Source: a virus. From it: a stretch of 43,825 bases of DNA. The stretch is taken from IMG/VR virus record IMGVR_UViG_3300030116_002961, positions 1 to 43,825 of that record; one strand, written 5' to 3'. A model generated the notes under the pieces. That model saw only the letters and a list, made by a program, of their open reading frames with translations, ran no database searches and was not told the origin of the DNA. This document shows positions 1-8,507 of this stretch, piece after piece. The translations under genes and the position numbers were made by a program. Each line of letters opens with the position of its first letter. Positions within the stretch are counted from its first letter, which is position 1.

Positions 1-1
1 G

Positions 2-64
2 GTTAATAATCATGCAAATTGGTGTTATTTACATGATGAATGGGAAGATGTTAAGGTAAAGTGA
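2..64 (+). CDS. C-terminal end of an upstream gene (partial)
   Basis: An open frame enters from the left edge, gives 20 residues ending in DEWEDVKVK and stops at a TGA that overlaps the GTG start of the next gene (GTGA). That junction is the kind used throughout this genome, which is why I treat the fragment as coding. The fragment is too short to identify. By position it is the last gene before the lysis cassette, possibly a tail appendage protein. Confidence 0.5.
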   Translation, partial: VNNHANWCYLHDEWEDVKVK

Positions 65-381
65 GTGATAAGCCCCAAACAGCTAGAAGTTATAGAGGCA
101 GTATTATTGATGATAATGCTGTCATTTCCCTTAATATTAAGTGGTTGGGTCAAATCCTTTTACTCGTTGCTGGTATTGTATATGGCTATTGGCGTATTGA
201 GGCTCGATTGGCAGCATTGGAAGATAAAGTTACTCTTGCTGATGAACAAATTGGGAATTTACTTAGTAAACATATCGTGGAAGAAAGGGCTGAACGAGAA
301 GAGCTGGCAGAAAAAGTAGCTTTTTATGAAAAAGAATTTAATATTAATCCGCTAAGCTGGGGAAAGCGTAAAAAGAAATGA
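61..381 (+). CDS. Holin-like membrane protein with coiled coil
   Basis: The protein has 106 residues. A polar N-terminus is followed by one hydrophobic segment at about residues 28-44, then a charged heptad-like helix at about 47-92 and a basic tail (GKRKKK). One N-terminal transmembrane helix plus a cytoplasmic coiled coil is a shape seen in phage holins and holin accessory proteins. It is the first of three small membrane proteins upstream of the peptidoglycan peptidase at 1308, which supports a lysis role. The start is GTG and overlaps the upstream stop by four bases. The frame that starts at 65 on the same strand is a shadow. Family assignment is not certain. Confidence 0.55.
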   Translation: MSDKPQTARSYRGSIIDDNAVISLNIKWLGQILLLVAGIVYGYWRIEARLAALEDKVTLADEQIGNLLSKHIVEERAEREELAEKVAFYEKEFNINPLSWGKRKKK

Positions 382-503
382 GCGAACAACAAGAGTCATT
401 AATTAGAAGTCAAACAATGACAATGTTGTTTCGTAACAATGGAAATGAAAAAAATAGAAAACGAATATTAACTAAATTTTTAAAATGCATTAAAGGGAGC
501 TGA
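378..503 (+). CDS. 41-residue basic protein, unknown
   Basis: The ATG overlaps the previous stop (ATGA at 378-381), and its TGA overlaps the next ATG (TGATG at 501-505). This coupling is the main evidence for coding. The 41-residue product is rich in Asn, Lys and Arg with no hydrophobic segment. It sits between two holin-like genes. No family is recognised. Confidence 0.5.
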   Translation: MSEQQESLIRSQTMTMLFRNNGNEKNRKRILTKFLKCIKGS

Positions 504-820
504 TGGATTTTTTAGCATTATATCAAGAAGGTGGAATGATTGCTGTAGTAGGGGCAATGTTTATGTTTTTAGTTTACAGTTTAAACAAAAGGTCTGGAGA
601 GCAAGCTCAAACATTAGAACATTTAAAGATTGAAAATAAAGGTCAATCTGAAACATTAGAAAATATGGAAGGCATGATTATAAAGTTAATAGATAGATGG
701 AATAAATCTGATGAAGTTCGTGACAGAAGACATGAAAAAATGGTAGAAGAGTTAAACGATTTATCTGATATACTTATGGAAGTAAAAGGTAATTTATCAC
801 GAATTAATGGAAAGCATTAA
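503..820 (+). CDS. Holin-like protein, N-terminal membrane helix plus coiled coil
   Basis: The protein has 105 residues. A hydrophobic helix at about 10-27 (GGMIAVVGAMFMFLVYSL) is followed by a long charged, heptad-rich helix. This resembles the BhlA/UviB type of holin-like protein, which has one membrane span near the N-terminus and a charged tail. It is the second membrane protein in the cassette ahead of the M15 peptidase. RBS-like sequence (GGGAGC) lies just upstream. A role in membrane permeabilisation is inferred from topology and neighbours only. Confidence 0.55.
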   Translation: MDFLALYQEGGMIAVVGAMFMFLVYSLNKRSGEQAQTLEHLKIENKGQSETLENMEGMIIKLIDRWNKSDEVRDRRHEKMVEELNDLSDILMEVKGNLSRINGKH

Positions 821-1011
821 TGGATAACTATAGAGAAGACGTTAAAGAACGTTTAGCAAGAATTGAAACTATTTTAAATAGAGAGTTGCCAGACATTAAA
901 GAGCAATTACGAATAGCTAATGGTCGAACAAGATCATTGGAAAATTGGCGTAATTATGTACTTGGTGGAATGGCAATATTAACTGCAATCATAACATGGG
1001 GTTATAAATAA
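820..1011 (+). CDS. XhlA-like haemolysin/holin accessory protein
   Basis: The protein has 63 residues. The N-terminal half is a charged helix with VKERLARIET, close to the typical start of XhlA proteins. The C-terminal part is a membrane helix at about 46-62 (YVLGGMAILTAIITWGY). XhlA family members associate with the membrane and cooperate with holins and a cell-wall hydrolase in lysis of the host. The start overlaps the previous stop (TAATG) and the stop overlaps the next start in the same way. The topology is the reverse of the two upstream holin-like proteins, so the cassette has both arrangements. Confidence 0.65.
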   Translation: MDNYREDVKERLARIETILNRELPDIKEQLRIANGRTRSLENWRNYVLGGMAILTAIITWGYK

Positions 1012-1241
1012 TGGATATAAAAGCAATGCTAATTAAATTAGCTGAAGAACAAGCAGATAAAATGAAAGCAGAAGCTATGGGGCATTTAGCCTCTGATGAG
1101 TTTTCAGATATGCTTGCTACAAAGTTAAACGACAAAATAAACATACCGTTTGTAAAAGAAGAAAAAGAGCAAGTATTTTTTGAAGAAATAATGGATGTTG
1201 TTACAGATATGTTAGCTGGCGTATTTGGAGAAAAAAAATAA
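1011..1241 (+). CDS. 76-residue helical protein, unknown
   Basis: The product is a mostly helical, acidic protein with no clear membrane segment. The C-terminal half has a hydrophobic amphipathic stretch (MDVVTDMLAGVFG). It is tightly coupled to XhlA upstream and to the 30-residue basic peptide downstream, both on TAATG junctions, so it belongs to the lysis operon. I do not recognise the family. Confidence 0.55.
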   Translation: MDIKAMLIKLAEEQADKMKAEAMGHLASDEFSDMLATKLNDKINIPFVKEEKEQVFFEEIMDVVTDMLAGVFGEKK

Positions 1242-1333
1242 TGCCATACGGCAAAGGTACATATGGTTCTAAAGTCGGTCGACCTAAAAAGAAAAAGGTA
1301 AAAAGAAATGCCAAAGTTCGGAAAAAGAAGTAA
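1241..1333 (+). CDS. 30-residue Lys/Arg-rich peptide
   Basis: The frame starts on a TAATG junction and ends at TAA 1331-1333, inside the next gene in another frame. The product begins MPYGKGTYGSK, is followed by a GRPKKKK-type basic stretch and has 15 Lys/Arg in 30 residues. Similar short MPYGKGTYGS peptides are, from memory, common in marine phage genomes. Function is unknown; nucleic-acid or membrane binding would fit the charge. The overlap with the peptidase gene (26 bases) suggests translational coupling. Confidence 0.5.
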   Translation: MPYGKGTYGSKVGRPKKKKVKRNAKVRKKK

Positions 1334-1706
1334 GCAAAGATTGCAAGGCGTTGATGCTAAGCTTGTCAATGTTTTAAATGAAGTTGTTAAATATTTTGAC
1401 ATTACTGTAATTGAAGGCATAAGATCTCAAGAACGTCAAAATGAATTAGTTGCTCAAGGCAAAAGTAAAACTAAATTTGGAAAACATGTTCAAGGTAAAG
1501 CGGTTGATATTGCTCCATATCCGATAGATTGGAATGCTAGAGATGACTTCCATTACCTTGGAGGTTTTATGCTTGGTATGGCAGCTTCTATGGGCGTTAA
1601 GATACGTTGGGGTGGCGACTGGAATGCTTCTTCTTTGTATAAAGGCAAGCGCACGACTAAGGATAATAATTTTGACGACTTAGTTCACTTTGAATTATTA
1701 GATTAA
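1308..1706 (+). CDS. M15-family peptidoglycan peptidase (endolysin)
   Basis: The protein has 132 residues, the usual size of a single-domain phage L-alanyl-D-glutamate or D-Ala-D-Ala peptidase. The M15 signature is complete: an IRS block near residue 39, H60-x-x-G63-x-A65-x-D67 (FGKHVQGKAVDIAP) for two zinc ligands, and a C-terminal VHFEL with H127 as the third ligand. A conserved-looking WGGDW lies at 101-105. The enzyme would cut the peptide stem of host peptidoglycan at the end of infection. No signal peptide is seen, so release would depend on the holin-like proteins encoded just upstream. It overlaps the small basic peptide gene, and the next gene begins one base after its stop. Confidence 0.85.
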   Translation: MPKFGKRSKQRLQGVDAKLVNVLNEVVKYFDITVIEGIRSQERQNELVAQGKSKTKFGKHVQGKAVDIAPYPIDWNARDDFHYLGGFMLGMAASMGVKIRWGGDWNASSLYKGKRTTKDNNFDDLVHFELLD

Positions 1707-2468
1707 ATGAAACGAGCAATAGTTATACCAGATCAGCATTTTCCAATACATGATGAAAAAGCTGTTAATATTACGCTTCAGGCAATTGAATATATTAAGC
1801 CTGAAATATTTATTAACTTAGGCGATGTTGGTGAATGGGAATCTGTTTCTGCATGGTGTTTTAAAGGAAAACGTCTTCCTAATCTTGAGCATCAATTAAT
1901 TAATGTTGATAAAGAAATTGAAGAAGTAAATGAAGGCATTGACTTATTTGATAAAGCTTTAGATAAAGTTAATTGTAAAGAACGATATATATTAGCTGGA
2001 AATCATGATGAGTGGTTAGACCATTTTGTTGATAAGCATCCATATTTAAAAGGATATAGATTTAAAGATGCTTGCAGATGGATAGAAAGAGGATATAAAT
2101 ATTATCCTTATAACAAACCATTAAAGCTAGGTAAATTAAATTTTATACATGGAGCTTATGCAACTACTTATCATGCTAAAAAACACTTAGAAGCATATGG
2201 TTCTAATATTGTTTATGGACACACTCACGATATTCAAAGGCATAGTCTAACTAAATTAGATTCTGGAACTATAGGTGCTTGGTCAATGGGGTGTTTAAAA
2301 GATATGTCTCCTAAAAAGAATAAATGGTTAAAAGGTAGATTGCATAACTGGAATCATTGTTTTGGCATTGTAACATTTTTTGATAAACCTAAAGGTAATT
2401 TTCAAATGGAACAAATCGAAATACTAAATGGGCAATGTACATTTTGGGGAAAACAATTCAATGCCTAA
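1707..2468 (+). CDS. Calcineurin-like metallophosphoesterase
   Basis: The protein has 253 residues and carries the metallophosphatase motif set in order: D9-Q-H11, G39-D40, G98-N-H100-D101, H148 and G171-H-T-H174. These are the ligands of the dinuclear metal site. The substrate cannot be told; members act on phosphoproteins, nucleotides or DNA ends. It lies between the endolysin and the first tail gene and starts one base after the endolysin stop, so it is expressed late. Phosphoesterases of this kind are frequent in phage late regions without a known role. The next gene starts inside its last eight bases. Confidence 0.8.
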   Translation: MKRAIVIPDQHFPIHDEKAVNITLQAIEYIKPEIFINLGDVGEWESVSAWCFKGKRLPNLEHQLINVDKEIEEVNEGIDLFDKALDKVNCKERYILAGNHDEWLDHFVDKHPYLKGYRFKDACRWIERGYKYYPYNKPLKLGKLNFIHGAYATTYHAKKHLEAYGSNIVYGHTHDIQRHSLTKLDSGTIGAWSMGCLKDMSPKKNKWLKGRLHNWNHCFGIVTFFDKPKGNFQMEQIEILNGQCTFWGKQFNA

Positions 2469-5400
2469 ACAAGTAAAGATATTAAACGATTTTTCTGGTG
2501 GATTAAATAATTTAAAGAATGCTAGGGATATTGCTGATAATGAATTATACAATATTCAAAATGCTATGGTTGATATGCAAGGTGGAATTGGCATTACTCC
2601 AAGGTTTACATCGTATTCTAGCACAGTTCCTGATATAGCAGATACTGTTCCTTCTACTAACGTAGGATACGGCTTAGGTGTATTTGAAACAGATTTTGAA
2701 TACACTCCAACATCATTAACTGTTTATGCATTAGGTAGTGATGAATTAAATGGTAGAGGAGCTAGTTGGTTTAGCACTGCTCCTGCAACTACTGGAAATA
2801 CTAATCCTACAGATCATGGATGGTCAAATAAAGTAGCAAATTGGACAAGTAGTGGATGGGCATTAAATGGAAATCAAGCTGCACACAGTGATGGTGGTGG
2901 AACTCATTATATTCAATATAAAACTGGAGATGATAGTTCTTATTCTAACGCATTATCATCAGGGATGAAATATAGAATAAAATACACTTTGTCTAGTAGA
3001 ACCTCAGGTAGTTTTACTTTTAAATTAGCTGGAAATGGTTCTCAAAGCTCTGCTATTTCTACAAATGGAACTTCTTATATAGATTTAACTGCAGGTACAA
3101 CTACTTTAACTACAATATTAGTTATAACACCAACAAATGATTTTGATGGGACATTAGATGATATAGAAGTAAGGCTTGTGCAAGGAGGAGGATCAAGTGG
3201 TGGTTTGTTTTTTTCTACAACTACAGATTCTGCAGGTGACAATATTAACTTACTTACAGCATGGGCTTATGGTAATTCAAATGATTCAAATAACAATAAT
3301 ATTAATTTAGTAAGTAGTTTTCCTGTAGGTAGTTGGATAAAAATATCAGATGCAAAAGTAAATACAGGGTTATTAGTTAGTTTAAATAGTGGTAACAGTG
3401 CAAATGAAGGTTTGTATCAAATTATTGGAACAGCAGCAGCAGGAGATAACGGCTCTAGTCTTTATTTACATAAACCTGTAACGACAGAAAATTATGTTAA
3501 AGCTACAATAACTGGTATTAAGTCAACAGGTGAGACATTAATTTTAAATGCAGATGCACCAACAGGTAATATTGCTGTATATACTAGGGTAAACCCAGCT
3601 ACTACATGGGCAAAAGGAGATTCTGGATCTCCATTTGCAAATGCTAAAATAGATTTACGCCCAGCACCAAGTGCTAATTATTCTCCAGCAAGTGAGATGC
3701 AAGTAAGATATTATAAAACAGAAAATGCTATTCGATGTTGCGATACTTTAAAAACTAACGGAAATGTAATTAAATGGTTTGGTTTAATTAATTTTACACA
3801 ATGGTTAGGTACAGGAGCTGCAAATCCTATTTTTGGATATGAACAACACAACAATAGATTAGAGCCTCCTACTGATGGGCATGTTTATCCAGCTAGTGAT
3901 TTAGCCGATGGCACAGTAAATGGTCAAATAGGCAATTTAGATGCAGGGACAGGTTTTAGTTTATTTATAAAATCAAGCGATGATGAAGGAACTTATAGTA
4001 TTGGTACTGGTCAACAATTTGAATTTGCTCAATCTTTTATTTATGATGGCAATCAAGAGTCTTTGTTAAAGGTATATGCAGAAAATTTAACTGCTGCTCA
4101 AATTACTGATTTAAAATCATTGGATATGAGAGTAATAGCAAAAGGGCAAGATGATTATAACCATAGAGTTACTGGTGGAAGAATTTATATTCGAGTTGAA
4201 AATAGTGGAGATCCTTGGGCATTATTAGTAGATATGGATTTTGAAAAAGGCGGGAGAACTTCTTTAGATGCTGAATGGTATTCTTGGGTATTAGGGATAA
4301 CAAGTACGTATTCTAATTCTGTTGCAGGTGCAGAAACATATTTACTTGGAACTTCTTCTGGAGATTTTCAATCACAAGATCCATCTATTGTTACTTATGA
4401 AGTTATTAATGGTTTTCAAGCAGACGTAAAAACCAATTCTTTTGGTTATCAAATGGAGTCTTGGAGCGATGCAGTTGTAACAAATAGCAGAGCTTTTGTT
4501 TGCAATATACAATATGTAGAAACGGATTCAGGAGGAGCTACTAATCCTAAAAAATTTCCTGATAGAATTATGTATTCTATGCCAAATAGATACGATACAT
4601 TTCCTGAGATGAATATTATTGAAGCTGTACGTGGAGATTCAGATGGATATATTGCTTTATCAGAACATGCAGATAGATTGCTTGCTTTTAAAGAAAGAAG
4701 TATGCAATTAATTAACATAGCTTCTCCTAGTGATGCAAACTGGTTTTTAGAAGAGTCTTATAAATGGATGGGAGTTCTTCATCCAGAGGCAGTACAAGAA
4801 ACTCCTTATGGAGTAATATGGATTAATCCTTACGGATTATATTTATATAGTGGCAGTGGAATAAAAAATTTAATTGAAAATAAAGTAGACCCTTCCTATT
4901 GGAAACCTAAAATTACAGCATCAAGCATTATTTCGTATGATCAAATTAATGCACACATTTTAATACAATATAATACGCATGCTTCATCTACTGCTGGTGC
5001 TATTTTTGATTTAAAGAAAAATACAATTGTGAAGCAAGCAAATTTAATTACTGGTTCATATACAAATATGGTCATTAATCCTAATGATGGAAATTTATTT
5101 TATGGAGTAAAGGATTCAACAGCTACAGATTTTTATTATTATGATGGAACAGATAGGACTCTTAGTTCTTCTTTAGATAACGTTACATTTACTACAAAAG
5201 ATATTGATTTTGGAGATCCATCTTCTATTAAAAAAGTATATAAAGTTATGGTAACGTATAAAAGTAGCGCTGCTATTGCTTTAAATTTAAAGTATTATAT
5301 TAATAGCGTTATTCCTGCTTTTGCTTCAGCTACTTCTTTTAGTACAGTTACTGCAGATAGTGCTTCAGATTGGGAAATAGGTACATGGGAAATAACTGGT

Positions 5401-5523
5401 GGAGTAATATGTCAAAGTTTTGGTTTAATATTTGAAAGCACTAATGCCCTTACTTCATTAGATATTAATGATATATCTATTGAATATAGAGTTATTAGAG
5501 GCAGAAAGGTAGTAGCTACATAA
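2461..5523 (+). CDS. Large tail/virion structural protein
   Basis: I place the start at the ATG at 2461 (MPKQVKILNDFSGGLN), which overlaps the previous stop by 8 bases, giving 1020 residues. An in-frame ATG at 2428 also exists. The N-terminal DFSGGLNN...RDIADNE...N...D block is typical of large structural proteins of short-tailed phages that are often annotated as tail or stabilisation proteins. The rest is Gly/Ser/Thr-rich, predicted beta-strand sequence with no enzymatic motif that I can see. The C-terminal third contains aromatic-rich repeats of strand-turn type. It heads a long co-directional block of virion genes. Confidence 0.6.
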   Translation: MPKQVKILNDFSGGLNNLKNARDIADNELYNIQNAMVDMQGGIGITPRFTSYSSTVPDIADTVPSTNVGYGLGVFETDFEYTPTSLTVYALGSDELNGRGASWFSTAPATTGNTNPTDHGWSNKVANWTSSGWALNGNQAAHSDGGGTHYIQYKTGDDSSYSNALSSGMKYRIKYTLSSRTSGSFTFKLAGNGSQSSAISTNGTSYIDLTAGTTTLTTILVITPTNDFDGTLDDIEVRLVQGGGSSGGLFFSTTTDSAGDNINLLTAWAYGNSNDSNNNNINLVSSFPVGSWIKISDAKVNTGLLVSLNSGNSANEGLYQIIGTAAAGDNGSSLYLHKPVTTENYVKATITGIKSTGETLILNADAPTGNIAVYTRVNPATTWAKGDSGSPFANAKIDLRPAPSANYSPASEMQVRYYKTENAIRCCDTLKTNGNVIKWFGLINFTQWLGTGAANPIFGYEQHNNRLEPPTDGHVYPASDLADGTVNGQIGNLDAGTGFSLFIKSSDDEGTYSIGTGQQFEFAQSFIYDGNQESLLKVYAENLTAAQITDLKSLDMRVIAKGQDDYNHRVTGGRIYIRVENSGDPWALLVDMDFEKGGRTSLDAEWYSWVLGITSTYSNSVAGAETYLLGTSSGDFQSQDPSIVTYEVINGFQADVKTNSFGYQMESWSDAVVTNSRAFVCNIQYVETDSGGATNPKKFPDRIMYSMPNRYDTFPEMNIIEAVRGDSDGYIALSEHADRLLAFKERSMQLINIASPSDANWFLEESYKWMGVLHPEAVQETPYGVIWINPYGLYLYSGSGIKNLIENKVDPSYWKPKITASSIISYDQINAHILIQYNTHASSTAGAIFDLKKNTIVKQANLITGSYTNMVINPNDGNLFYGVKDSTATDFYYYDGTDRTLSSSLDNVTFTTKDIDFGDPSSIKKVYKVMVTYKSSAAIALNLKYYINSVIPAFASATSFSTVTADSASDWEIGTWEITGGVICQSFGLIFESTNALTSLDINDISIEYRVIRGRKVVAT

Positions 5524-6230
5524 TGCCAAATTTTAGTACAGATAGAATTTCCAGAAGAAATCAAAATATGAAACAAGATAAAATACAATCTGTTAACATT
5601 CCTCCTTCAGTTAATTCTTTACGTGAAGGTCAGGAAGTTATTTTTCAAGGTAAGAATAAACCTTTAAGAAAGTATTTAAAACACAATGGTTTACTATGGT
5701 CTTCTGATATGTCAACAGATGGCAACATGTTTGTAGAAAAAAAGTTAACAGTAAATGCATTAGAGTACAAAAATAGCTTTATAGACTACCGTGTATTTGT
5801 TCACAATTTTTTAGATTCAGCTAGCGATATAACATCTAAGCATTATATTCCTTGGGGAGATGGGGGTGAATCAACAGCTATGACTCTATCCTCTTCAGCT
5901 TTTCTTGCTCCATTTAAAATGACATTGCATAAAATATTAATGAGATTTGGATCAATAACATCTTCTGATGATGTAATTATTACTGTTGAAAAAAGTGATG
6001 ACGGAGATCAAGTAGAAGATATTATTGCAACTGCTACATATGACGTGTCTAGTGTAGGTGCAATAGCAGCAAATACAAAATTTGAATTAAACACGAGTGA
6101 TTTTGATAATATGCCAGTAGTAGATGCTGGATTACTTTGTGGAATAGGAATAGAGTTTAATAGTAATTTAGGTGGTTCATACAATAGTTACTGGATTACT
6201 TCAATATGGAGAATGGAAGTAAAATTTTAA
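5523..6230 (+). CDS. Tail/virion protein, probable receptor-side component
   Basis: The protein has 235 residues and starts on a TAATG overlap with the large tail protein. Residues 33-75 contain REGQEVIFQGK...LRKYLKHNGLLW, an N-terminal block seen in phage appendage proteins where it probably mounts the protein on its neighbour. The C-terminal two thirds is beta-rich with a sandwich-like pattern and an aromatic end (YWITSIWRMEVKF). It lacks catalytic motifs. A role in the tail or host attachment is inferred from context. Confidence 0.5.
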   Translation: MPNFSTDRISRRNQNMKQDKIQSVNIPPSVNSLREGQEVIFQGKNKPLRKYLKHNGLLWSSDMSTDGNMFVEKKLTVNALEYKNSFIDYRVFVHNFLDSASDITSKHYIPWGDGGESTAMTLSSSAFLAPFKMTLHKILMRFGSITSSDDVIITVEKSDDGDQVEDIIATATYDVSSVGAIAANTKFELNTSDFDNMPVVDAGLLCGIGIEFNSNLGGSYNSYWITSIWRMEVKF

Positions 6231-6242
6231 CAGGAGTTTAAA

Positions 6243-7292
6243 ATGGGAATGAGTGAATTATTATTGCAACAGCAAATGAAAGAAACGCAAGAAAATTTGC
6301 AAAAAAAATATGATGACGAAGATGCTAGGCAAAAAAAAGGTGGTTTTTGGTCTAGTATGGGTGGTGGAGTTGGAGGTTTACTTGGAGGTTTAGGAGCAGG
6401 CGCTCTTGCAGGTGCTTTAGGTGTAGCAACTGGTGGACTAGCGATGCCTTTAATAATAGGAGCTGGTGCTGGTTTAGGCTCTTTAGGAGGAGCTAGGATA
6501 GGTGCTGATCTTGGTGGTGGAAGGCAACACGATGCTATAAAGCTTGGTCAAAATGTAGATGCTTTAACAGGCAAAACTAAAGAGTTTAGCCAAGCTGTAA
6601 AAGATAGATACAGAAAAAATGTCAATCAATTTCAAGACAATCTTAATACAAATATTTTAAGTCAAGCTTTAAATACAGGATTAAAAGCAGGTGCATTTGC
6701 TTATGCAAACCCAATGATACAAAAATCATTAGGAAAAGCTGGAGCTAAATTAGGTTTTGGTTCTGGTCAACCTATGACAACAGCTTCAGGTGAATTATTA
6801 TCGCAAGGTGCTCCTGCAGATATAGCAGCAGCGCAAGCTTATCAACCTGCAGGTATGGCATCTGATACATTAATAGCTCCAGCTAGAGCTATACAAGCTC
6901 CTATACAAGGGCCACCTGCTCCAAATAATTTATTAAATATGGCATCTCCGCCTACATCTTCTATGGCAGGAATGGGGCCACTATCTAATCAAGCATTTGA
7001 TGCCGCATCTTCTGTTTCTAATCCTTTCTTACCAGAATCAGTAACAAATATATTAGGTCAATCTACAAATTATGCACCTGCAGTAAATCCTCAAGCATAT
7101 GGAAATGCTTTAAATAGAGCACAATTAATGCAGCGTATTGGTTTAAAAGTGCCTTCTCCTATATCTGGAAATAATCCAAACGTTGTAGGAATGGCTCAGA
7201 AAGCTATGAATCAAGCATATGGAAATCAGTATCAACAAGCTGCTAATATGAACTTAAATCAATTAGATGCATGGCTTACAGGAGGTAATTAA
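6243..7292 (+). CDS. Gly-rich internal virion protein candidate
   Basis: The protein has 349 residues and a good RBS (AGGAG at 6232). A charged N-terminal helix (residues 5-33) precedes a long Gly/Ala/Leu-rich hydrophobic segment at about 40-94 (GGVGGLLGGLGAGALAGALG). The rest is Ala/Gln/Asn/Pro-rich, low-complexity sequence. Short-tailed phages eject internal head proteins that form a channel through the cell envelope, and such proteins often have glycine-zipper segments, so this is a candidate ejection protein. I see no sequence match to T7 gp14-16. Confidence 0.5.
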   Translation: MGMSELLLQQQMKETQENLQKKYDDEDARQKKGGFWSSMGGGVGGLLGGLGAGALAGALGVATGGLAMPLIIGAGAGLGSLGGARIGADLGGGRQHDAIKLGQNVDALTGKTKEFSQAVKDRYRKNVNQFQDNLNTNILSQALNTGLKAGAFAYANPMIQKSLGKAGAKLGFGSGQPMTTASGELLSQGAPADIAAAQAYQPAGMASDTLIAPARAIQAPIQGPPAPNNLLNMASPPTSSMAGMGPLSNQAFDAASSVSNPFLPESVTNILGQSTNYAPAVNPQAYGNALNRAQLMQRIGLKVPSPISGNNPNVVGMAQKAMNQAYGNQYQQAANMNLNQLDAWLTGGN

Positions 7293-7293
7293 T

Positions 7294-8013
7294 ATGCCAA
7301 GATTTGATGAACAACTTAATCAATATAATACCAATTTTGATCCTACTCAATTAGGACAATTATCTGGCGCTGGTCAAGTTTCGGCTCCTAATTTTAATCC
7401 TACTAATCCAAATCAATATAATTATAATTGGGGAAGTGCAAATATTAATAATTATTTAAGTCAAAATTTTACAGATCCATCTGGTCAAAATCCTATATCA
7501 TTTTTAGAATCAAGAGGTATAAATGTAGAAGGTTTAGATGAATCATCTTTAGCTTTTTTACCAGATACTCAAAAACTTCAAACTGCTTTTGAAAGAATGA
7601 ATACTCAAGTGGGTATGGCAAGAACTGGTCTTGGTTTTGATATGGGTGCTCAACAGCTAGCAGGTACACAAAATTTATTAGGAATGACAGGTGGTATGGG
7701 AATAGCTAGTGGTGGTAGTGGTTTTGGAGCACAAAATAGAAATATGTTTAGTAATATAGGCAATGTACAAAATCAATATGAATCTGGTTTAAATCAATCT
7801 ATGGCAGGTTTTCAATCTGATGTATTAGGTATGCAATATGATTTTCAAGATGCTCAATCGGCTTATCAAGATTCATTGACAACTGCGTTAGGTAATATTA
7901 TGGCAGCAGGAGAAGATGATTTTACAATAAATTATACTGGTAATACTTATGGCACTACTAATACTGGAGGAGGTGCTGTTGCAACAGGTGGTAATTTTTA
8001 TGGTGGTAGTTAA
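7294..8013 (+). CDS. Gln/Asn/Gly-rich virion protein candidate
   Basis: I choose the ATG at 7294 because GGAGG lies at 7281-7285 at normal spacing; the frame is open further upstream to an ATG at 7267 with no RBS. The 239-residue product is low complexity, rich in Asn, Gln, Gly and Tyr, with a predicted helical middle (residues about 90-200) and a Gly/Thr-rich C-terminus. There are no catalytic motifs. It lies among candidate internal virion proteins and ends on a TAATG junction with the next gene. Confidence 0.5.
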   Translation: MPRFDEQLNQYNTNFDPTQLGQLSGAGQVSAPNFNPTNPNQYNYNWGSANINNYLSQNFTDPSGQNPISFLESRGINVEGLDESSLAFLPDTQKLQTAFERMNTQVGMARTGLGFDMGAQQLAGTQNLLGMTGGMGIASGGSGFGAQNRNMFSNIGNVQNQYESGLNQSMAGFQSDVLGMQYDFQDAQSAYQDSLTTALGNIMAAGEDDFTINYTGNTYGTTNTGGGAVATGGNFYGGS

Positions 8014-8498
8014 TGATTTGGCAATACGGTAATTATACATTTAATTGCAATTTTAAAGCACCTACAGTTTCTAATTTTAGAGATTGGTTAAAGGATTATT
8101 TAAAATTAGAGAATGTTAATAAATATGATACATGGTTAGCTAGTGGTTTTACGCAAGGTTGGAATACATTGGATGTAGATATAGTTTTAACAAATAAACC
8201 TAAGTATAAAGAATTGCAAAGTTTAATGCTTAATGCTATTAAATTAGGTGTAAGGCATAATATCTTTATTGATATTTGCCATTGGGATCGTGAGCCGTTA
8301 GACTATAGCAAAACTAAAGAAAAAATTGTAGTTAAAAAAACTGTAGTTGGTAATAGAATTATACAAGATGGTAAGTTAATTACAGATTGGAAACATGCAA
8401 AAGAAGTATATCCAAATCTTTATTTATTTACAAAAGCTTATCCAACAGATAAACAAATGAATAGGATATATAAATCTAAACCAATTTTACTTAATTAG
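8013..8498 (+). CDS. Putative nucleotidyltransferase-fold protein
   Basis: The protein has 161 residues. Residues 41-58 read WLASGFTQGWNTLDVDIV, like the core of the nucleotidyltransferase (pol-beta) superfamily: a glycine turn (G45) followed by D54-x-D56 after nine residues. A third acidic residue follows at D87 in IFIDI, as the family needs. The usual GS after the first hydrophobic residue is GF here, so activity is uncertain. If real, it would transfer a nucleotide to a protein, RNA or small molecule. It is unusual to find this between virion protein genes. It starts on a TAATG junction. Confidence 0.5.
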   Translation: MIWQYGNYTFNCNFKAPTVSNFRDWLKDYLKLENVNKYDTWLASGFTQGWNTLDVDIVLTNKPKYKELQSLMLNAIKLGVRHNIFIDICHWDREPLDYSKTKEKIVVKKTVVGNRIIQDGKLITDWKHAKEVYPNLYLFTKAYPTDKQMNRIYKSKPILLN

Positions 8499-8507
8499 GA
8501 GTTTATT

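Noticed and set aside
65-319. Alternative + strand frame of 84 codons inside the first holin-like gene
   Set aside because: It overlaps a frame with better junctions (GTGA and ATGA) and its hydrophobic content mirrors the real gene in another register.
989-1420. 143-codon minus-strand frame across the lysis genes
   Set aside because: It covers three well-coupled rightward genes, has Ser/Phe/Ile-rich shadow composition and lacks an RBS.
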